DNA from: an uncultured Christensenella sp. | GTDB lineage: Bacteria; Bacillota; Clostridia; Christensenellales; Borkfalkiaceae | Direction: 5' to 3' | Assembly (NCBI GenBank): GCA_910577375.1 | Contig: CAJTLT010000004.1 | Location: 1-64,000, forward strand | DNA length: 64,000 nucleotides | Shown: one piece after another, positions 46,229 to 54,532 of the stretch | Numbering within the stretch: the stretch's first letter is position 1 | How the letters are laid out: each line of letters begins with the position of its first letter | The notes under the pieces: generated by a model | Databases searched by the model: none | Seen by the model: the letters and a program-made list of their open reading frames with translations, nothing else | Told to the model about the DNA's origin: nothing | Position numbers and translations under genes: made by a program

Positions 46229-47329
46229 TTATGGATGTTTGTATTTAAATTCGCCCCCGAAACGCGCGTAATCCCTGCCGATTTTCGCGTATATGTATCT
46301 TAAAGGCTCGCATACAACTTCTTTGATTTTGAAAAGGTCGCCCCTTTCGTTCAGCGTTTCGCCGAGGCAAAAGCCCGCGCAATGCTCTTTGGCGATACAG
46401 TCCTGACAATCGGGCATATTTGCAAGGGTTCTGCTTTGCAAAACTTCTATCTTCTTTTTATCGTAAACTATTTTATTGTTGGCTTTATCGTACTTGCCGT
46501 ATATGAACGCGCCGAGGTTTTCGGGGTTCTCTCCGCTCATGCACATTTCACACGCGGAAACGTAGCCGTCCATCGTTAAATGAGGCATAGGCAGGCACGA
46601 ACGGCAGTTGTAACAAGTTGCACCGTCGAAATTGGTTGTGAAATTGCTTTCGTAAAACACGCCGAGTTTTTTTGCGTGTTCGCGCGCTTCTATGAACTGC
46701 CTTGCGAAGTGCATATTGTTTACGGGCTCGAAAGTTTTATCGTCCGCCTCGCTGACCGGCTCGAATATGGGGTCGACCCAGATATACCTTATACCGAGGC
46801 AATAAAGATAATCTATACCTTCTTTTTGTCTGTCTATATTGTATGGAGTTATAGTGCTGCGAACTCCGACCATGGCGCGCTTGTCTTTAAGACTTTGAAA
46901 GTATTTTAAATTGCGCTCTATTACACCCGAAGTTGGTTTGCCCGAAACCGTTACCCTGAACATATCGTGCGTTTCTGGCAGCAAATCCATAGAAACCCAG
47001 ATTTCGTCCATATTATACGCGAGCCATTCCGCAAGCGAGGTATTGAAAAAGCCGTTTGTCTGTATTTCGCAGTTTATATCTTTGCGGTATTTTCTTGCGT
47101 ATGCGCAGATTTCTTTTATCAGCTCGGGTTCGGTAGTCGGTTCTCCGTTGCCGAAAAAGCGGATTCCGTTGACAACGCCCGTTGCGACGTATTCGTCTAT
47201 TCCGCATTTGGCAAAATCCAAATCGAGTTTACTATATTGGGATTTGCGCGCGCCGTAGCAATATTTGCAAGCCATATTGCACCGCGACGTGAGCAAAAAA
47301 GATATGATTTTTTTGTTACAGTAAGGCAA
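46229..47329 (-). CDS. Radical SAM enzyme with SPASM-type C-terminus
   Basis: 366 aa with a TTG start (47329) supported by AGGGAGAG 5 bases upstream. The AdoMet cluster motif is CNMACKYC (C17, C21, C24). GNGEPTTEP is the glycine-rich AdoMet motif. The C-terminal half carries the auxiliary cluster cysteines: CYNCRSC, CEMC and CQDCIAKEHCAGFC, as in SPASM enzymes that modify peptides or proteins. It opens the five-gene transcript that also holds a KGGxGR ATPase and the TIR protein. No obvious small precursor ORF with a ribosome binding site was seen between the genes, so the substrate may be a larger neighbouring protein or be encoded elsewhere. Confidence 0.85.
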   Translation of the reverse strand: MPYCNKKIISFLLTSRCNMACKYCYGARKSQYSKLDLDFAKCGIDEYVATGVVNGIRFFGNGEPTTEPELIKEICAYARKYRKDINCEIQTNGFFNTSLAEWLAYNMDEIWVSMDLLPETHDMFRVTVSGKPTSGVIERNLKYFQSLKDKRAMVGVRSTITPYNIDRQKEGIDYLYCLGIRYIWVDPIFEPVSEADDKTFEPVNNMHFARQFIEAREHAKKLGVFYESNFTTNFDGATCYNCRSCLPMPHLTMDGYVSACEMCMSGENPENLGAFIYGKYDKANNKIVYDKKKIEVLQSRTLANMPDCQDCIAKEHCAGFCLGETLNERGDLFKIKEVVCEPLRYIYAKIGRDYARFGGEFKYKHP

Positions 47330-47370
47330 AATTCTCTCCCTTTCGGCAAAAATCTGATAAATACGACAAA

Positions 47371-47399
47371 ATTATACACCGTTTTACATAATAAGTCAA
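47371..47399 (-). promoter_or_regulatory. Internal promoter of the island
   Basis: Minus-strand TTGACT (47394-47399), 17-bp spacer, consensus TATAAT (47371-47376), about 40 bases before the radical SAM gene. It lets the last five genes be expressed apart from the two RyR genes. Confidence 0.8.
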
Positions 47400-47423
47400 T
47401 ATAAGCCTTGATTTTGCGGAAGA

Positions 47424-49652
47424 TTACGGTTGTTGTTTTTTCTTTTCCACTATTGCAAATCCGTTTTCGTGCAACAGCCAGAAAGCGTCGTCCAAAATCT
47501 GATAATCGTATTTTATTACGTCTTCTTCCGCCTCCGACGTGCCGTTGCGCTCCGCAATCATTTTTCTGAATTCTATAAGTCCTTCGAACGTAGTTATGTT
47601 GCCGTGGCGGCGGAGCTTGTAACTTTTTCCGTTTGTGTAGACGGTTTTTCCGTCTTTTTCCGTTTTGTCGTTTAAAATAGTTTCTTTACTTGCGGGTACC
47701 ATGCCTTTGCTGAGCATAAAGGCGTTCCACCTTAGATGTTCGAGTTCGGCGAAAGATTTTCTTTTGGAATCGGGAAAATCCAACGGATATTTCACTATTT
47801 TTTTACCGTTTGCGCATAGGACGGCGTTGTTTTCTGTTTTATAGTATTGCGGCATATCTTCTTTTGCGTATTTTTCAAGATATTGCTCTTCCGTAAGGAT
47901 ACTGCGGTTGTTTTCTTTGGCGGCTTTTTCCGTTATATAATCGAGCCCCATTAAATGAAGTTTGGATTTTAAACTGAGGCAACAATAAAGGCTGGATTCT
48001 CTTTCAAGACGCGTCATGCGCAGATGCCATTTTTTATCCGAATTTTCTTTACATTCAAGCACGGACCGTTCATTAAGGACGCCCGATTTGTTGTGGGTTA
48101 TGTTGTATTCGAGGTCGTAAACCTCGTTGCGCATATGCGCCATTTTACAGAATTTATCTTTTACGATTTCGCTTATGTTGTAGACGTCCGCGCTCATATT
48201 GCCTATGAAGTAACAATTTTTGATATCGGACAGAGACTGATTTTTATCGTTTTTATCGACTTTTACGAACAGGGCGAGGTTTTCCATTCCCCATTCTTTG
48301 CGCTTTTCCGCAAGCTTTAAAGCCAAATCTATATTTTCCAAATCCGTGCCGAAAGAAATTATCACGCAGTTGACCGAATTTTCGCCCGAAACGCAGGATT
48401 TTATATTCTGATAAAATTTGGGGCTGTTGATATCCAAGTGGAAATATTTTTCTTTTGCGGGGAGAACGGGCGCGGGAAGATAAGTTCCGCAGGGAGGATT
48501 TTTATCGTTTAAAAATTCGTTTCTGTAACGGTAATAGGAATGGTTCAGATTTTTATTTTCTTCCGCGTAGTTTTTATCGAAAATGCAGTATTTTACTCTT
48601 TTTGAGTAAACCGCGCCTTTGCCCTTTGCAAGAAACTGGTTGTTTGCGACGGAGGTTAAGAATATTTGTCTGTTTGTGTTGCCGAAGCCTATCATACAGA
48701 CGTTTATTTTTACGCTGTCGTGCAGAAGCCCCGTTTCATAATCGATATGGGTTTCATTCATAAATTCCGTAAGGGGGTATTTATCTATGAAGTTCATTGC
48801 GATTATGCGGTATTTGTTGACGTATTGCAGACAGCCGAAGGAACGGTCTACCGCCTGTTCGTAAACGGCTTCGTGCGAGGGGCTGCCGAAAACGTATACC
48901 GACAGCTTTTTGAATATAACGCGTTTTTCTTCTTCGCCGAGTTTATTTAAAGCTTCGTTGAAAAGCCGACAGATACCGAGATTAGTTTCGTCGGACAATG
49001 TATTTATGACGACATATATTTTCTTTTGCTTTTTGCTGACATAGCCGACCGTTCTTTCCGTAATTTTGCCGAAATCCGAACTGTTTTTATACTTAATGTT
49101 TTTGACGTACAGCCCGTACATATCCTCTGACGAAAGCTTATCGAGAATAACGGCGTCGTACTCTTTTGCGCTGAGGTAAACGTTTTGGCTGTGTTCGTTG
49201 TTGCCGAATATCAAGAGCCCCGCTTTTTTGCCGAGTTTAGCCTTTATATCACGGAACATATGCCAAAGCTGCTGACCGACAAACGAAAAGACGAACAGCA
49301 CCGCGTTGACGAATACTATCAGGCAGCAGAAATACACCGCCACTTTATAAAACCGGTTTGCAAGCATAAGCTTTTCCACGCCGCCGAGTTCGATTTTCAA
49401 TACCACGAAATCGAATATGTTGCTGACGGAAAGGAACAGCGACTCCATAAAAGAATTGCCGCCGAAGTAATAGCCTATAAACATAAGCGGCACGGCAAAA
49501 ATGAAAACCACAACGCATTTGCCGCGTTTGAAGCCCCTTAAATAAGCTATTTTGCCCGCTCTGTCTTTGCGGAGCAGATTTACGAAAAAGTAACCCGCAG
49601 CCGCGGCGAGCGCGGCAAAGCATAGCGCCGTTATAACGTTGTAAACTGCCAT
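47424..49652 (-). CDS. Channel-like membrane protein with tandem Rossmann and RyR domains
   Basis: 742 aa from the ATG at 49652 with AAAGGAAG upstream; the longer frame to 49733 overlaps the preceding gene and lacks a site. Three membrane helices lie at about 4-26, 45-64 and 102-126. The loop between the last two (66-98) could form a pore-like re-entry, though no TVGYG filter is present. Two Rossmann-type domains follow: GLLIFGNNEHSQN (145-157) and VCMIGFGNTNRQI (318-330), the arrangement of RCK/TrkA-gated channels such as Castor/Pollux. The C-terminus from about 630 has the RyR-like ELEHLRWNAFMLSKG. I infer a nucleotide-gated ion channel effector. It starts 19 bases after the HD-RyR-SLOG gene. 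Confidence 0.7.
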   Translation of the reverse strand: MAVYNVITALCFAALAAAAGYFFVNLLRKDRAGKIAYLRGFKRGKCVVVFIFAVPLMFIGYYFGGNSFMESLFLSVSNIFDFVVLKIELGGVEKLMLANRFYKVAVYFCCLIVFVNAVLFVFSFVGQQLWHMFRDIKAKLGKKAGLLIFGNNEHSQNVYLSAKEYDAVILDKLSSEDMYGLYVKNIKYKNSSDFGKITERTVGYVSKKQKKIYVVINTLSDETNLGICRLFNEALNKLGEEEKRVIFKKLSVYVFGSPSHEAVYEQAVDRSFGCLQYVNKYRIIAMNFIDKYPLTEFMNETHIDYETGLLHDSVKINVCMIGFGNTNRQIFLTSVANNQFLAKGKGAVYSKRVKYCIFDKNYAEENKNLNHSYYRYRNEFLNDKNPPCGTYLPAPVLPAKEKYFHLDINSPKFYQNIKSCVSGENSVNCVIISFGTDLENIDLALKLAEKRKEWGMENLALFVKVDKNDKNQSLSDIKNCYFIGNMSADVYNISEIVKDKFCKMAHMRNEVYDLEYNITHNKSGVLNERSVLECKENSDKKWHLRMTRLERESSLYCCLSLKSKLHLMGLDYITEKAAKENNRSILTEEQYLEKYAKEDMPQYYKTENNAVLCANGKKIVKYPLDFPDSKRKSFAELEHLRWNAFMLSKGMVPASKETILNDKTEKDGKTVYTNGKSYKLRRHGNITTFEGLIEFRKMIAERNGTSEAEEDVIKYDYQILDDAFWLLHENGFAIVEKKKQQP

Positions 49653-49671
49653 AATTTTCTTCCTTTGCGTT

Positions 49672-51912
49672 TTATCTTGAACAGCGGACGATATGAATAT
49701 CTTCGCCCTCTTTAAGCCCGCGTTCTTTTGCAAGGCATATGCTGTGGTATGTTCCGCCGAGATTGACGGGAGCGCCGCATTTATCCTGCAAGGGGAGTTC
49801 CTTTCCGTCCCACAGCGCGATAAGTTTATCGCATTTGCTTATGAGATATTTGCTTGCTTCGCAGTAAGCAAATTCGGGGTCGGGCACGACTTCGCAAGCA
49901 AAAGTTTGCGCCAAAAGCCCGCGTAAACGGGATATATCTTGGGGGGAAAGCGGGTTGCCGTTTGTTTTTCCGTCGCGGATTACGTCGTTTATATATTCTT
50001 CGTATTCCATAGGCAAAACGGCTTCCGTGTTGAGACCGAGTTCGCAGGCGCATTCCGCGATTAACATATCTGCGCCCGCGGCGTAACAGGTTTTTACCGT
50101 GACGCGGTAATCTTTTGCGTAAGCGGCGAGAATATTTTTAATTTGATTTTTGAGATTTTCTCTGTTTTCTTTGAAAAATCTGTGCCCCGCGCCCGAAACG
50201 GTTAAACACGGCTTAGCTCCTAAATAACAGTTGTAAATTTTTATGTTGTTGCCGAACCTGCGCAAAAGAGGAATTACGTTGTTTATCATAATCGCGTCTT
50301 TTTCCCGCTCTTTAGGGGAAAGCACTTCGTACGGGACTATGTCTTTATGTATTTTTTTAAGGTTTCTTTCTTCATTTGTTTTATAGCCTGTACCGTAATT
50401 CCAGCCGAGCGCGAGTTTTTCTTTTACCCAGCGCACGTGTTCTTCGCGGCAAAGAAAGTCGGTTGCGGTTCTTCCGCCTACGGCGTTAAGCGCGTTAAAG
50501 TTTTCCACAACGGGATAATCCAAATCTTTTTCGCTGTAAAAGCAATTTATAAGTTTGAGTTTGTAAGCGTATGATTTGGCTTGTTCTATATTGGAAACCT
50601 TGAATTCAAGCGGAAGCGCGGCGAATTCCGAGTTGATATATTCCGCGCCCATTTTTTGACAGCCTGCGCCGTAGCTTGCGTGGATTGCTTTTGCAAAATC
50701 CAGAAGGCTTATAAAGCTTTCTTCCGAAAATTGCATTTCCGCCCGACGGCGTTTGGATTTTTCTTTTGCGGAAGCCTCGATTGCGAGCTCGGTATCGATA
50801 AAGCCGTAAATATCTGCGACAAACCCGCCGTTTTTGATTTTTGAAAAACTTTTATTCGGGCGTAAGTTCAAAGCCCCCGACGAATAATCTTCGACAAAGC
50901 GGCAGTCGAAAATGTAATTTGCTTTTATGCTGTTGTCGGTTATGGAAAATTCCGCGTCCCAAGCTATAGGGTCGCGTTTGCTTGCCTTGCCGAAAGCAAG
51001 TCTGTCCCAATTCTGCAGTTCGTCGCAAAGTATCAAAAGATATGCGAGCGGGTGTTCTTCCTTTTTTACGGCGTGGGATTTTTCAAGGTCGTATTTGTTC
51101 AGATTGTTGTGTAGAAGGATAGCCGTTAACACATCGAGCCATTGCAAATCGATTTTAAATCTGCCGTTATTTAAAAGTCTGCCCGCGAGAATTACCGCGC
51201 CGAAATAACCGTGGTCCATAAAACGAGGCTGGACTTCCACCCGCTTTTTAAGGATATAGGAAATATAATCCGGATTGTAGCCCATACGTTTTTCAAGCCC
51301 GAAGGCAAGCAATCCGTTTATCGATGAGACGGGTTTTTGAATTCCAAGTGTTTTTGAAATTTCTTCCGCAATTTTTGGAGAAACAGCGAGAAACTCCCGC
51401 ATATTGCCGTAGGAAACATAAGGTTTTTGTCCGTCTCCCCACAGTTCTTGCGTATAATTTTTAATTTGTTCGTGGGCGAGCTGGAAAGGATAGCCTATAT
51501 CGTGGAAGAGCGAAACCGCGCCCCACAGCCTGAGAAAATCCGTAGCGGAAATACCGCCGTAAAACTTTGTGAACGCGGAGCGGTAAGTTTTATCGTTTGC
51601 GTATACGGCAAGCCCGAGCGCGAAAACGTAAACGGAGTGCGAATAATGGTCGCGGTGTTTTGTCAACAGTCCGCCCGAATGGTATTCGTGGTCGGAGAGC
51701 GTTTCCATAAGTTTGCGGACGTTATCGTACCCTTCCCCGAAAAGCTTGAAAATTTCGTTGAAACAAAAATAAACGGTGAACGCGTCTTCCTTTTTTCCTC
51801 CGTTTAAAAAAGTTTGCAGAGCCTTATTAAAACACGGCAAATCCGCGCCGATACTTGCGCCGACTTCGGGGAAATCAAAAAATTTACCGCAGAGCTCAGA
51901 CAGTTTAAACAT
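49672..51912 (-). CDS. HD hydrolase-RyR-SLOG-like fusion protein
   Basis: 746 aa. The N-terminal domain is an HD phosphohydrolase: HYSHS (His89, His92), FHDIGYP with His137-Asp138, later DHG, LLHN and CDELQNWDR completing the metal-site pattern. A RyR domain follows near 490-545 (EEHVRWVKEKLALGWNYG and a Lys-rich, VPYEVLS end). The C-terminal 185 residues are a Rossmann-like SLOG-type domain: CLTVSGAGHRFF, AAGADMLIAECACELG, and SKCDKLIALWDGKE with a GGTYHSICLA end. HD domains cleave nucleotides. SLOG domains bind nucleotide messengers, and RyR domains are predicted to do so. It is 27 bases after glpK, with a GAGGT ribosome binding site. Likely role: sensor and/or hydrolase of a nucleotide signal. 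Confidence 0.75.
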   Translation of the reverse strand: MFKLSELCGKFFDFPEVGASIGADLPCFNKALQTFLNGGKKEDAFTVYFCFNEIFKLFGEGYDNVRKLMETLSDHEYHSGGLLTKHRDHYSHSVYVFALGLAVYANDKTYRSAFTKFYGGISATDFLRLWGAVSLFHDIGYPFQLAHEQIKNYTQELWGDGQKPYVSYGNMREFLAVSPKIAEEISKTLGIQKPVSSINGLLAFGLEKRMGYNPDYISYILKKRVEVQPRFMDHGYFGAVILAGRLLNNGRFKIDLQWLDVLTAILLHNNLNKYDLEKSHAVKKEEHPLAYLLILCDELQNWDRLAFGKASKRDPIAWDAEFSITDNSIKANYIFDCRFVEDYSSGALNLRPNKSFSKIKNGGFVADIYGFIDTELAIEASAKEKSKRRRAEMQFSEESFISLLDFAKAIHASYGAGCQKMGAEYINSEFAALPLEFKVSNIEQAKSYAYKLKLINCFYSEKDLDYPVVENFNALNAVGGRTATDFLCREEHVRWVKEKLALGWNYGTGYKTNEERNLKKIHKDIVPYEVLSPKEREKDAIMINNVIPLLRRFGNNIKIYNCYLGAKPCLTVSGAGHRFFKENRENLKNQIKNILAAYAKDYRVTVKTCYAAGADMLIAECACELGLNTEAVLPMEYEEYINDVIRDGKTNGNPLSPQDISRLRGLLAQTFACEVVPDPEFAYCEASKYLISKCDKLIALWDGKELPLQDKCGAPVNLGGTYHSICLAKERGLKEGEDIHIVRCSR

Positions 51913-51939
51913 ATTTACCTCTTGAAGTTAAGTATTTGA

Positions 51940-53418
51940 TTAAAGCCGGCAGCGGGCGACGGCGAGTTTCCAACCGTTTAAAAGGGCGAGCCTTTTTGCT
52001 TCTTCCATAGCCGGCGTAAAGACGCAGTCTGCGGAAAAGTTTTTTCTAAGTTGTTCCACTCCGCTCCAATAGCCCGCGGCAAGCCCCGCAAGATACGCCG
52101 CGCCGAGGGCGGTTGTTTCCGCGAGCTTTGGTCTTTTTACGGAGCAGTTTAAAATATCGGACTGGAACTGCATTAAAAATCCGTTTTTGCTTGCGCCGCC
52201 GTCTACGGCAATGCCCGAAATTTTTACGCCCGCGTCCTTTTCCATTGCCTGAACTAAATCGCACACCTCGTAGGCAACACCCTCGAGTGCGGCGCGGACG
52301 ATATGCGCGCGGTTTGTTCCGCGAGTTATGCCTGTTATTGTTCCCCTTGAGTTGGGGTTCCAGTACGGCGCGCCCAGACCCGTGAAGGCGGGAACAACGT
52401 ATACGCCCGCACTGTCTTTGACGGAGTTTGCCAGAGTTTCGCTTTCTTCCGACGAGGAAATTATTTTCATTTCGTCGCGCAGCCATTGCACCACGGCGCC
52501 GCCGACGAAAACGGAGCCTTCCAGCACGTAGCACGGCTTATCGCCAGCGGTCGCGCCCAAAGTGGTTACAAGTCCGTTGCGGCTTTTTACCGCTTTACCG
52601 CCCGTGTTCATTAAAAGAAAGCAACCGGTGCCGTAGGTGTTTTTTACTTCTCCCGCCTCCGTGCAGAGCTGACCGAAAAGCGCCGCCTGCTGGTCGCCGA
52701 CGACCCCGCAAACGGGAACGGGCGAGCCGAAATAGCTTGCGTCGGTAAATCCGAATTTATGGCTTGACGGATAGACTTTGGGGAGCATTGACGCTGGAAT
52801 ATCGAAAAGGCGCAACAGCTCTTTATCCCATTTCAGAGTGTGGATATTGAAGAGCATCGTGCGGCTTGCGTTGGTATAGTCGGTGGCGAATATTTTGCCT
52901 TTGGAGAGCTGCCACAAAAGATATGTATCCACCGTTCCGAAGGCGAGTTCTCCCTTTTCCGCGCGTTGGCGCGCGCCTTCTACGTTATCCAAAATCCATT
53001 TGATTTTCGTGGCGGAAAAATATGCGTCGGGAACAAGCCCCGTTTTATTATAGATTTTTTCCGCAAAACCTTCGCGGCGGAGTTTTTCGCAAAAGTCAGC
53101 CGTTCTGCGGCACTGCCATACGATTGCGTTATAGACGGGCTTGCCCGTTTTTTTATCCCAGACGAGAGTCGTTTCCCTTTGGTTGGTTACGCCTATTGCC
53201 GCCAAATCGCGCGCGGCTATGTTGGCGCGAACCAAAGCTTCGCCCACAACGGCGACCGTTGACCCCAGTATATCCTGCGGGGAATGCTCCACGAACGCGG
53301 GTTCGGGATAGATTTGACGGAACTCCTGCTGGGCGCTTGCGATTATATTTCCGCGTTTATCGAAGATGATTGCGCGGGTGCTTGTTGTGCCTTGGTCTAT
53401 TGCCAGAACGTATTTCAT
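51940..53418 (-). CDS. glpK: Glycerol kinase
   Basis: 492 aa from the ATG at 53418, the normal GlpK length. The open frame runs 95 codons further upstream but contains the promoter and the antisense small ORF. FGGY-kinase motifs are clear: DQGTTSTRAIIFD at the start, WQCRRT, the DGGA-type ATP motif AVDGGASKNGFLMQFQSD, and TALGAAYLAGLAAGYW at the end. It phosphorylates glycerol to glycerol-3-phosphate. No glpF or glpD is adjacent. The -10 box lies only 6 bases before the ATG and there is no ribosome binding site, so the mRNA may be leaderless. The HD-RyR-SLOG gene follows by 27 bases and may be read through. Confidence 0.93.
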   Translation of the reverse strand: MKYVLAIDQGTTSTRAIIFDKRGNIIASAQQEFRQIYPEPAFVEHSPQDILGSTVAVVGEALVRANIAARDLAAIGVTNQRETTLVWDKKTGKPVYNAIVWQCRRTADFCEKLRREGFAEKIYNKTGLVPDAYFSATKIKWILDNVEGARQRAEKGELAFGTVDTYLLWQLSKGKIFATDYTNASRTMLFNIHTLKWDKELLRLFDIPASMLPKVYPSSHKFGFTDASYFGSPVPVCGVVGDQQAALFGQLCTEAGEVKNTYGTGCFLLMNTGGKAVKSRNGLVTTLGATAGDKPCYVLEGSVFVGGAVVQWLRDEMKIISSSEESETLANSVKDSAGVYVVPAFTGLGAPYWNPNSRGTITGITRGTNRAHIVRAALEGVAYEVCDLVQAMEKDAGVKISGIAVDGGASKNGFLMQFQSDILNCSVKRPKLAETTALGAAYLAGLAAGYWSGVEQLRKNFSADCVFTPAMEEAKRLALLNGWKLAVARCRL

Positions 53419-53424
53419 AACGGT

Positions 53425-53453
53425 ATTATAATACCGCGCGGAGAAAAAAACAA
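53425..53453 (-). promoter_or_regulatory. glpK promoter, predicted leaderless
   Basis: Minus-strand TTGTTT (53448-53453), 17-bp spacer, TATAAT (53425-53430), then 6 bases to the ATG. The -10 lies in the palindrome CGGTATTATAATACCG (53420-53435), which also gives TATAAT on the plus strand. Confidence 0.55.
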
Positions 53454-53495
53454 CCCCTCCCGCATAATTAAGGCGGAAAGGGGAATACTTTGAGT

Positions 53496-53648
53496 ATGAA
53501 AAAAACCGGACAAAACAAGATGATAGACGAAATTTACAAGGACTGCGCAAGCGCGAACGATTATACGGGGCTGTTCCAGAGAATACATCTCGACCCCGAA
53601 GAAGTGGCTTTGTTCCATAAAATGTATAACGAGACGGACGCAGACTGA
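53496..53648 (+). CDS. Small 50-aa protein of unknown function
   Basis: ATG at 53496 to TGA at 53648. The product starts MKKTGQNKMIDEIYKDC, is acidic and probably helical, and ends NETDAD. GGAAAGGGG lies about 12 bases upstream, a little far for a ribosome binding site. It is one of few plus-strand genes here and ends 2 bases from the stop of the ATP-grasp gene, convergently. Codon use looks coding (many GAC, AAC, CTC). Function is unknown and expression is not shown. Confidence 0.5.
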   Translation: MKKTGQNKMIDEIYKDCASANDYTGLFQRIHLDPEEVALFHKMYNETDAD

Positions 53649-53650
53649 GC

Positions 53651-54532
53651 TTATCCGCCGTATATTTCGCCGCAGATATATTCCGCATATGCGCGGGCGA
53701 CATTTACGCCCGTGACTTTTTCTATTCCGCCGAAAAACGCGTTCGAGTTTACCTCGCAGACGAGATAGCCGTTTTCGCCGAACAGAACGTCAATCCCGCA
53801 GTAATCGAGATTGAGGATTTTTGCGGTTCGTACGCATATATCGTTGAGTTTTGCGTCTATTGCGTAACACTCTCCCTCGCCGCCGAGTTCTATGTTGGAG
53901 CGGAAATCCGAGTTTGATTTTCTTTGCATAGCGGCGACGCATCTGCCGCCTATGACGATAACGCGGATATCCCTGCCCTCGCTCGGTTTTATGAACTGCT
54001 GGAACAGATGTGGTACGGTTTTTACTTTTTTGCAGAGATTTTCAAGCTGTGTGCGGTTATCCGCTTTGTAAACGCCTTTGCCGAGCGAGCCGTAGCTTTC
54101 TTTGACTATTACGGGATAGCCGAAAGCGCTTTCGATTTTATCGAGGGCGTCTTTTTTTATTTCCGCTTCGGGCGTGTAGCATAAAAGCCCCGCGGCGGTT
54201 TGCGGCATACAAATTCCTTTGCCCGAAAGCGCGATATGCGTAAGCATTTTATCGTCGCAAATTTCTACTGAGCGGGCGGAATTGAACAGCCTTATGCCCG
54301 TTAATTCAAGCATATGTGCGGCGTATTTATCCTTATCGAGGAAAATACCGAAATCGTAACCGCCGAATCCGGAGATTATTTTTCCGCTTGTATCTATGCT
54401 TAGACCGAGGTTTAATTTTATTATATCCGTATGAACGCCGAGTTTTTCCAGCTCCGATTCGAGCCTTTCGCTCTGGTTTTTTGCGGACGGCAGTTCCGAA
54501 TACGGGTTTGTTAAAATAAACGCTTTTTTCAT
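53651..54532 (-). CDS. RimK-like ATP-grasp ligase
   Basis: 293 aa. The ATP-grasp fold has the central GYPVIVKESYGSLGKGV (P-loop-like region with Lys), the FQQFI hinge, GRDIRVIVIGG, and the metal-site end CGIDVLFGENGYLVCEVNSN with Asp, Glu and Asn. RimK/LysX relatives join an amino acid to a carboxylate, as in tailing of proteins, cofactor F420 or lysine synthesis. The acceptor here cannot be told. It is the last gene of the SPFH operon, overlapping the membrane protein gene by 4 bases. Confidence 0.82.
   Translation of the reverse strand: MKKAFILTNPYSELPSAKNQSERLESELEKLGVHTDIIKLNLGLSIDTSGKIISGFGGYDFGIFLDKDKYAAHMLELTGIRLFNSARSVEICDDKMLTHIALSGKGICMPQTAAGLLCYTPEAEIKKDALDKIESAFGYPVIVKESYGSLGKGVYKADNRTQLENLCKKVKTVPHLFQQFIKPSEGRDIRVIVIGGRCVAAMQRKSNSDFRSNIELGGEGECYAIDAKLNDICVRTAKILNLDYCGIDVLFGENGYLVCEVNSNAFFGGIEKVTGVNVARAYAEYICGEIYGG

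Noticed and set aside
51940..53418. glpK as part of the conflict island
   Set aside because: It is a normal glycerol kinase. The 27-base gap may give read-through, but no functional link is visible.
53419..53703. N-terminal extension of glycerol kinase
   Set aside because: The extra 95 codons match no GlpK sequence, contain the promoter and lie opposite the small ORF.
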